NCBI RefSeq assembly: GCF_022919135.1
Contig: NZ_CP095049.1
Coordinates: forward strand, 1,674,001-1,738,000
Direction of reading: 5' to 3'
Length of the DNA stretch: 64,000 nt
Origin: Hymenobacter cellulosivorans
GTDB lineage: Bacteria > Bacteroidota > Bacteroidia > Cytophagales > Hymenobacteraceae
Position 1 is the first letter of the stretch, and every line of letters starts with the position of its first letter. The position numbers were made by a program, and so were the translations under genes. Shown here one piece after another: positions 60,202 to 64,000 of the stretch. Below the pieces are notes generated by a model. It was given only the letters and a program-made list of their open reading frames with translations, searched no databases and had not been told where the DNA came from.

Positions 60202-62310
60202 ATGCGGTATTTATTCGCTCTTATGGTCGGCCTGTGGCTGCTGGGAAGCCCTGCCGGGGCTCAGCCGCCCTTGTTGGCCCGACGGGTGAGCGTGCAAGCC
60301 ACTAATGCGCCTTTGCAGCAGGTATTGCGGGATATTGCGCACCAGAGCGGCGTGTCGTTCAGCTATAGCAGCACGTTTATTCCCCTGCAAAAGCGCGTCA
60401 CCCTGCACATGGCCAGCCCCCAGCCGGTAAGCCATGTGCTCCAGCAGCTTTTCCAGGGGCAAGGCGTTTCTTACCAGGTTATCGGCGGCCAGGTAGTGCT
60501 GTGGCGCACGGGTGAGCGGCCGCCGCTGGGAGCATCGAAGCCAAGCAGGCCCGTAACGGAGCGTACCCCGTCCAAAGCCGCAGCTACCGGCCAAACCGGC
60601 ACTGGAACCAGCAGTAAGGGCAGCCCCCGGGCCACCCTAGCAGAAAAGGATGCCAAACGCCCAGGCCCAGCCAGCTACAAGAGCCTGGCGGTGAGGCCTA
60701 CATCCAGCGTTACGGCCAGCACGCAGCGGGTAGCAGGGCCGAAGCCGGTGGCGCTGAGTACGGCTCCGGCCAAGTCCGTGCCCCCGCCGGTAGTAGCGCC
60801 TCCCGCGCCCCTTACACCTGCCGCCAGCTCCGCTGATACGACTGCTCCCGCAACGGCCTCTGTGCTGGCCCGGCTGCGGCAAAAAGCCAAAGCTGCAGCC
60901 CAGGCTGCCACTGGAGCCCTGGCGCGCACAGGCCGTACCGTGGGCACCGGCGCCAAGGCAGTGCTGGATACGATGGTCGTGGCAACCACCGAATTGAAGG
61001 AGCCGCTCCGCAAAGGGGCCCGCCTGTTGTCGGCCTCCGCCCGGCGCGACTCCCTGACTAGCCGGGCCATAGCGGTGCAGAGCGGGCTGCCGGGCCGGGA
61101 TACGGTGCTGGACGAGCTGCCCGTGAAGCCCACGGTAGCGCGCCACACCTACGACCGGCACAACTGGCAGGTAGGCTTCGTAACGCCGCTGAGCTCCAAC
61201 TGGCTGCGCAGTGGGCGCAGTATCAACCGGTTTTCCCTGAACGCGCTAGCTGGCTACTCAGCTGGCGTGCGTGGAGTGGAACTGGGCGGCCTAGCCAACG
61301 TGGTGCGCGACACCGTGCAAGGCTTTCAGGCGGCCGGTTTGCTCAACGTGACCGGTACCGAAGTGCAGGGCTTTCAGGCCGCGGGCTTGCTCAACGTGAC
61401 GGGCGGCTCGGTACGGGGAGCGCAGGCTGCGGGGCTGGTAAACCTGGTGCGCGATGATGCCCGGGGCCTACAGCTGGCAGGCCTGGTTAATATCGTGGGT
61501 GGGGCGGCCCGCTCCCGGCAAAACGACGGCCGGCCGGCCCGGGCCCGCCGCCTGCTGGGCCTGCCCCGCCTGCTGGCCACCGACTCAGCGGCTCAGTACC
61601 TGGGAGCACCCAGCGCCATGTCCTTGCCCGGACCTTTGGTGCAGGCGGCCGGCCTCGTCAACCTAACCGGTACCGACATTCGTGGGCTGCAAACGGCGCC
61701 GATACTGAACTCGGCCCGGCGCGTTCAGGGCCTGCAGCTGGGGCTGATTAACGTAGCTAAGCACGTCAAAGGCGTCCAGCTTGGCCTCATCAACGTGGCC
61801 GACTCGGTAGATGGCGTGGCGCTGGGGCTCATCAACATCGTGCGGCACGGCTACCTGCACGGGGAGGTATGGGCCAGTGAAACCCTGCCCTTGAATGCGG
61901 CCCTGAAGCTGGGCGTAAGGCGCTACTACACGATTCTGTCCGCGGCGGCGCAGCCCTTTGAAAGCCGGGTACACTGGGCCACCGGCTTTGGCATTGGTAC
62001 GGCTAGCCGGCAGCACGGGCGCTTCAGCTGGAATCTGGATTTGCTCGATTGGTACCTGCTCAAGCAACCTGGTACGGAAGGCTCGCTGCTTTCCTACACC
62101 CAGCTGCGGCCTTCGCTCGTCTGGCAGATTGAGCCTCAAGGCCGGCTAGGTTTGGTGGTTTCGCCCACGCTCAATTTGGGCTTGTATGAAAACGACGGTA
62201 ATGGTACTAACTCAAAATTTGGCAAAAACCAGCTGCTAATTCTGGATGCCAATTCAGGCTCTACGCCCGTACGCCTGTGGTTAGGTGGGCAAATTGGACT
62301 GCGGTTTTAA
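60202..62310 (+). CDS. STN-domain protein with LA_2272-type surface repeats
   Basis: A 702-residue exported protein: signal peptide (MRYLFALMVGLWLLGSPAGAQ), STN domain (about residues 29-98: LQQVLRDIAHQSGVSFSYSS and VLQQLFQGQGVSYQVIGG), a 200-residue Pro/Ala/Thr linker, then repeated LA_2272-type units (GFQAAGLLNVTGTEVQ, GLQLGLINVAKHVKG, GVALGLINIVRHG, about 350-550) and a C-terminal barrel-like part ending LRF. STN domains normally sit on TonB receptors and signal to FecR. Here the STN is on a protein with no TonB plug or receptor barrel, next to FecR and following a receptor that lacks STN. Confidence 0.85.
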   Translation: MRYLFALMVGLWLLGSPAGAQPPLLARRVSVQATNAPLQQVLRDIAHQSGVSFSYSSTFIPLQKRVTLHMASPQPVSHVLQQLFQGQGVSYQVIGGQVVLWRTGERPPLGASKPSRPVTERTPSKAAATGQTGTGTSSKGSPRATLAEKDAKRPGPASYKSLAVRPTSSVTASTQRVAGPKPVALSTAPAKSVPPPVVAPPAPLTPAASSADTTAPATASVLARLRQKAKAAAQAATGALARTGRTVGTGAKAVLDTMVVATTELKEPLRKGARLLSASARRDSLTSRAIAVQSGLPGRDTVLDELPVKPTVARHTYDRHNWQVGFVTPLSSNWLRSGRSINRFSLNALAGYSAGVRGVELGGLANVVRDTVQGFQAAGLLNVTGTEVQGFQAAGLLNVTGGSVRGAQAAGLVNLVRDDARGLQLAGLVNIVGGAARSRQNDGRPARARRLLGLPRLLATDSAAQYLGAPSAMSLPGPLVQAAGLVNLTGTDIRGLQTAPILNSARRVQGLQLGLINVAKHVKGVQLGLINVADSVDGVALGLINIVRHGYLHGEVWASETLPLNAALKLGVRRYYTILSAAAQPFESRVHWATGFGIGTASRQHGRFSWNLDLLDWYLLKQPGTEGSLLSYTQLRPSLVWQIEPQGRLGLVVSPTLNLGLYENDGNGTNSKFGKNQLLILDANSGSTPVRLWLGGQIGLRF

Positions 62311-62487
62311 TTAAGGGCCTACCAGCCAACAACTCGATCTACACCCGTACCCTCGACTCGACATGCCCGACTACTTGGGCTACAACGTGCGCGTGCTGGG
62401 TACCCATCGATCCGCCACCGAACTGGCGTCGGAAGACCTCAACAAGGGCTTTTTACTTTTGTTAGGTAAGCAGGAAGAGAAAAGCCG

Positions 62488-63039
62488 CTAGGCCCGCATT
62501 GGTACCAGGATAAAGGTGCCGCGCAAACATTGCCGAAAGCCCTGGCGCTGGTTGTCACGCTTAAGGTCGGCGGTGCGGTAGCGGTTGTTCAGGCCCCGCT
62601 CACTTACTATCATAATGGTGTAGCCGCGGCTGCGCACCAGGTAGCGCCGGGCGTTGGTGGGCGCCACCGCGGCTTCCGTCCCAGACCCAACTTCGGCCGG
62701 GGTCCCAAAGCTAGATGCCGAATAGTGGGCCGGCCACGTGGTGCGGGCTATAATATCATGGGCCTGCCAAAGGTGACGCATGGCAGCGCGGGCGGCAATG
62801 GCCTCGCCGCAGTGCCGGCAGACGCGGGCATCGGTGAGCATAGCCTGCCGCTTTTGCTGCAGCTCCCGCAGCATCTCGGGCTGCTCGGCATCGGCCCGGC
62901 GCTGGCGTACCACTTTGGTAACGGCCGAAAAGAGGTCCCCTTCGCTCACCCCATACTTGTGCTGCAGGATATCCAGCGTGTGGGCGCTGAGCATTCCGAA
63001 AGCCAGTAAGTCCTCTAAGTCGGTGAACAAGGTGGGCAT
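62488..63039 (-). CDS. Hypothetical protein with C2H2-like zinc finger
   Basis: A 183-residue soluble protein. Residues 74-94 read CRHCGEAIAARAAMRHLWQA followed by H: Cys-x2-Cys-x11-His-x4-His, close to a classical C2H2 finger (unusual in bacteria). The N-terminal 70 residues are helical (DLEDLLAFGMLSAHTLDIL). The C-terminal part is a basic, strand-rich stretch with RGYTIMIVSERGLNNRYR. Its stop shares CTAG with a small opposite frame. Metal binding is an inference. Confidence 0.65.
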   Translation of the reverse strand: MPTLFTDLEDLLAFGMLSAHTLDILQHKYGVSEGDLFSAVTKVVRQRRADAEQPEMLRELQQKRQAMLTDARVCRHCGEAIAARAAMRHLWQAHDIIARTTWPAHYSASSFGTPAEVGSGTEAAVAPTNARRYLVRSRGYTIMIVSERGLNNRYRTADLKRDNQRQGFRQCLRGTFILVPMRA

Positions 63040-63127
63040 AGCGCAGCTATAAGCAGCGGCCCCGCCGACAAGTTCCGGAATCGAACTTGCTGGCGGGGCC
63101 GCTCAGGTAAGACCAAGGCGCCAGAGC

Positions 63128-64000
63128 TTAATTCTGGGCCGTGGGTTTGGAAACTTTCTTCACGTCCGACTTGGGGTTCGAGCGTGGCGTGTTGATAATG
63201 GGACCAGGCTTTGTATTCTCTTCCAGCCAGGTTTGCATCAGGGCCAGGGCCTTGGGCGAGAAGTTAGGCTGCTGTTCCCCATTTATGAGGGGCCATTGCG
63301 ACTCGTCGGGCTGGAAGGCGTGGTTGACGCCCGCAATTTTCACCGTTTTCACGTGCCGGTTGCCGCCGGCCTTTAGGCCTTTGCTTAGCAGGGCTAGGTT
63401 CTTGGTGGCACCTACCTGCAGGTCTTCTACACCGTTGAGAGCCAGCACCGGGCATTTCACGGCGGGCAGCTTCACTTTCGGGTCGAAGTCGAGGTAGTAG
63501 CGGTACCAGGGCGAGGTGAGCTGGGCCGCCCGGGCCCGGGCCATGGTGGGGTCAATATCGACGTTGCTCATCCGAATCATGGCTGCAAGCTTGCCCCGGG
63601 CCTGGTTGCTGTTCGGCGTCTGGCGGATAATGCTGATCATCTTGTCGTGCAGCTTCAGGGCCGCATCGACCTGGGTGGCGTTGCCGCCAATCATGCGCAT
63701 GATTTCAACCTGCTGCCGGCGCAGTACCTCGCGGCCGGGCATGCCATAACCGGCCAAAGACACTACGAAATCAGGACCTTTGGCCTCGGCCGCAGCTAGC
63801 AGGGCAATGTTGGCGCCTTCACCGTGGCCAATCATGCCCACATTTCTTTTGTCAATCCGGGGGCGGGAGCGGAGGTAGTTCATGGCCGTTTCGGCATCCG
63901 TCATCAGGTCGGCCGTAGTAGCTGCCGCGTACCGGCCGCCCGACTTGCCCACGCCCCGGTCGTCGTAGCGCAGCACGGCCATGCCGTGGCGGGCTAGGTA
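63128..64000 (-). CDS. Alpha/beta hydrolase family protein (5' truncated)
   Basis: The frame is open to the window edge, so the N terminus is missing; the ATG at 63982 is internal, because the preceding codons (YLARHG) continue the fold. RYDDRGVGKSGGRYAAATTA, then the nucleophile elbow GMIGHGEGANIALLAAAE, PVLALNGVEDLQVGAT and IAGVNHAFQP (catalytic His) fit the GHSEG-type peptidase/hydrolases. The nucleophile Ser is replaced by Gly (codon GGT, 63821-63823), so catalysis is doubtful. The C-terminal tail is basic. Confidence 0.85.
   Translation of the reverse strand, partial: YLARHGMAVLRYDDRGVGKSGGRYAAATTADLMTDAETAMNYLRSRPRIDKRNVGMIGHGEGANIALLAAAEAKGPDFVVSLAGYGMPGREVLRRQQVEIMRMIGGNATQVDAALKLHDKMISIIRQTPNSNQARGKLAAMIRMSNVDIDPTMARARAAQLTSPWYRYYLDFDPKVKLPAVKCPVLALNGVEDLQVGATKNLALLSKGLKAGGNRHVKTVKIAGVNHAFQPDESQWPLINGEQQPNFSPKALALMQTWLEENTKPGPIINTPRSNPKSDVKKVSKPTAQN

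Noticed and set aside
60202..62310. Possibility that the STN-bearing protein is a TonB receptor
   Set aside because: No plug or receptor barrel motifs were seen, and the repeats fit LA_2272-type units instead.
62363..62491. A 42-codon plus-strand frame between the STN protein and the zinc-finger-like gene
   Set aside because: Codon use looks plausible, but no family, ribosome-binding signal or partner is visible, and the stop overlaps the opposite gene.

Overview
The window comes from a high-GC member of the Bacteroidota, most likely Hymenobacter or a close relative in the Cytophagales. The evidence is the gliding/type IX secretion lipoproteins GldB and GldD, a T9SS-sorted secreted protein, TonB receptors paired with DUF4249, DUF2807 and FecR proteins, tandem ExbD genes, and repeated Bacteroidota-type promoters (TTTG or TTG, about 20 nt, then TAnnTTTG). 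It looks like ordinary chromosome. I saw no rRNA, tRNA, CRISPR array, phage or classical transposase.

Layout. 1-4.7 kb: outer-membrane biogenesis (3' part of bamA, two skp/ompH chaperones) and an RluA-type pseudouridine synthase. 4.7-11.8 kb (minus): the TonB energy module exbB-exbD-exbD-tonB-tonB, followed by a PstS-like lipoprotein and a TPR protein; one tonB is frameshifted. 12-20.9 kb: housekeeping genes (mazG, glmM, a cysteine desulfurase, hemH, era, der) plus small envelope proteins. 21-25 kb: small lipoprotein, hypotheticals, a frameshifted murQ, a cytochrome b5-like protein and a degenerate arginase-fold protein. 25-34 kb: fatty-acid beta-oxidation (acyl-CoA ligase, MarR regulator, fadN, fadA, yggL, fadE). 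34-42.6 kb (mostly minus): T9SS cargo, predicted secreted protein, recG, gldD, ssb, mutY. 42.6-50 kb: HU, TPR protein, a 29-aa mS38-like ribosomal protein, RNase G, porin, gldB, glycosyltransferase, nth. 50-54 kb: ECF sigma factor with a small overlapping partner, hypotheticals, an MFS exporter. 54-62.3 kb: a FecI/FecR-like surface-signalling cluster. The window ends in a zinc-finger-like protein and a truncated alpha/beta hydrolase.

Most interesting points. (1) A four-helix-bundle gene flanked by inverted repeats sits between fadN and fadA, like an rRNA intervening sequence; the same repeat arms without a gene form a 32-bp hairpin between era and der. This suggests a mobile repeat family. 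(2) The STN signalling domain expected on a TonB receptor is instead carried by a separate LA_2272-type surface-repeat protein next to FecR. (3) A 14-nt sequence is shared exactly by the marR-fadN and fadE promoters, at nearly the same distance from the -7 box, and is a candidate operator. (4) tonB and murQ both carry single-base lesions in G/C homopolymers. (5) The intergenic spaces hold several different inverted-repeat families.

All calls are from reading the sequence; no database search was run.
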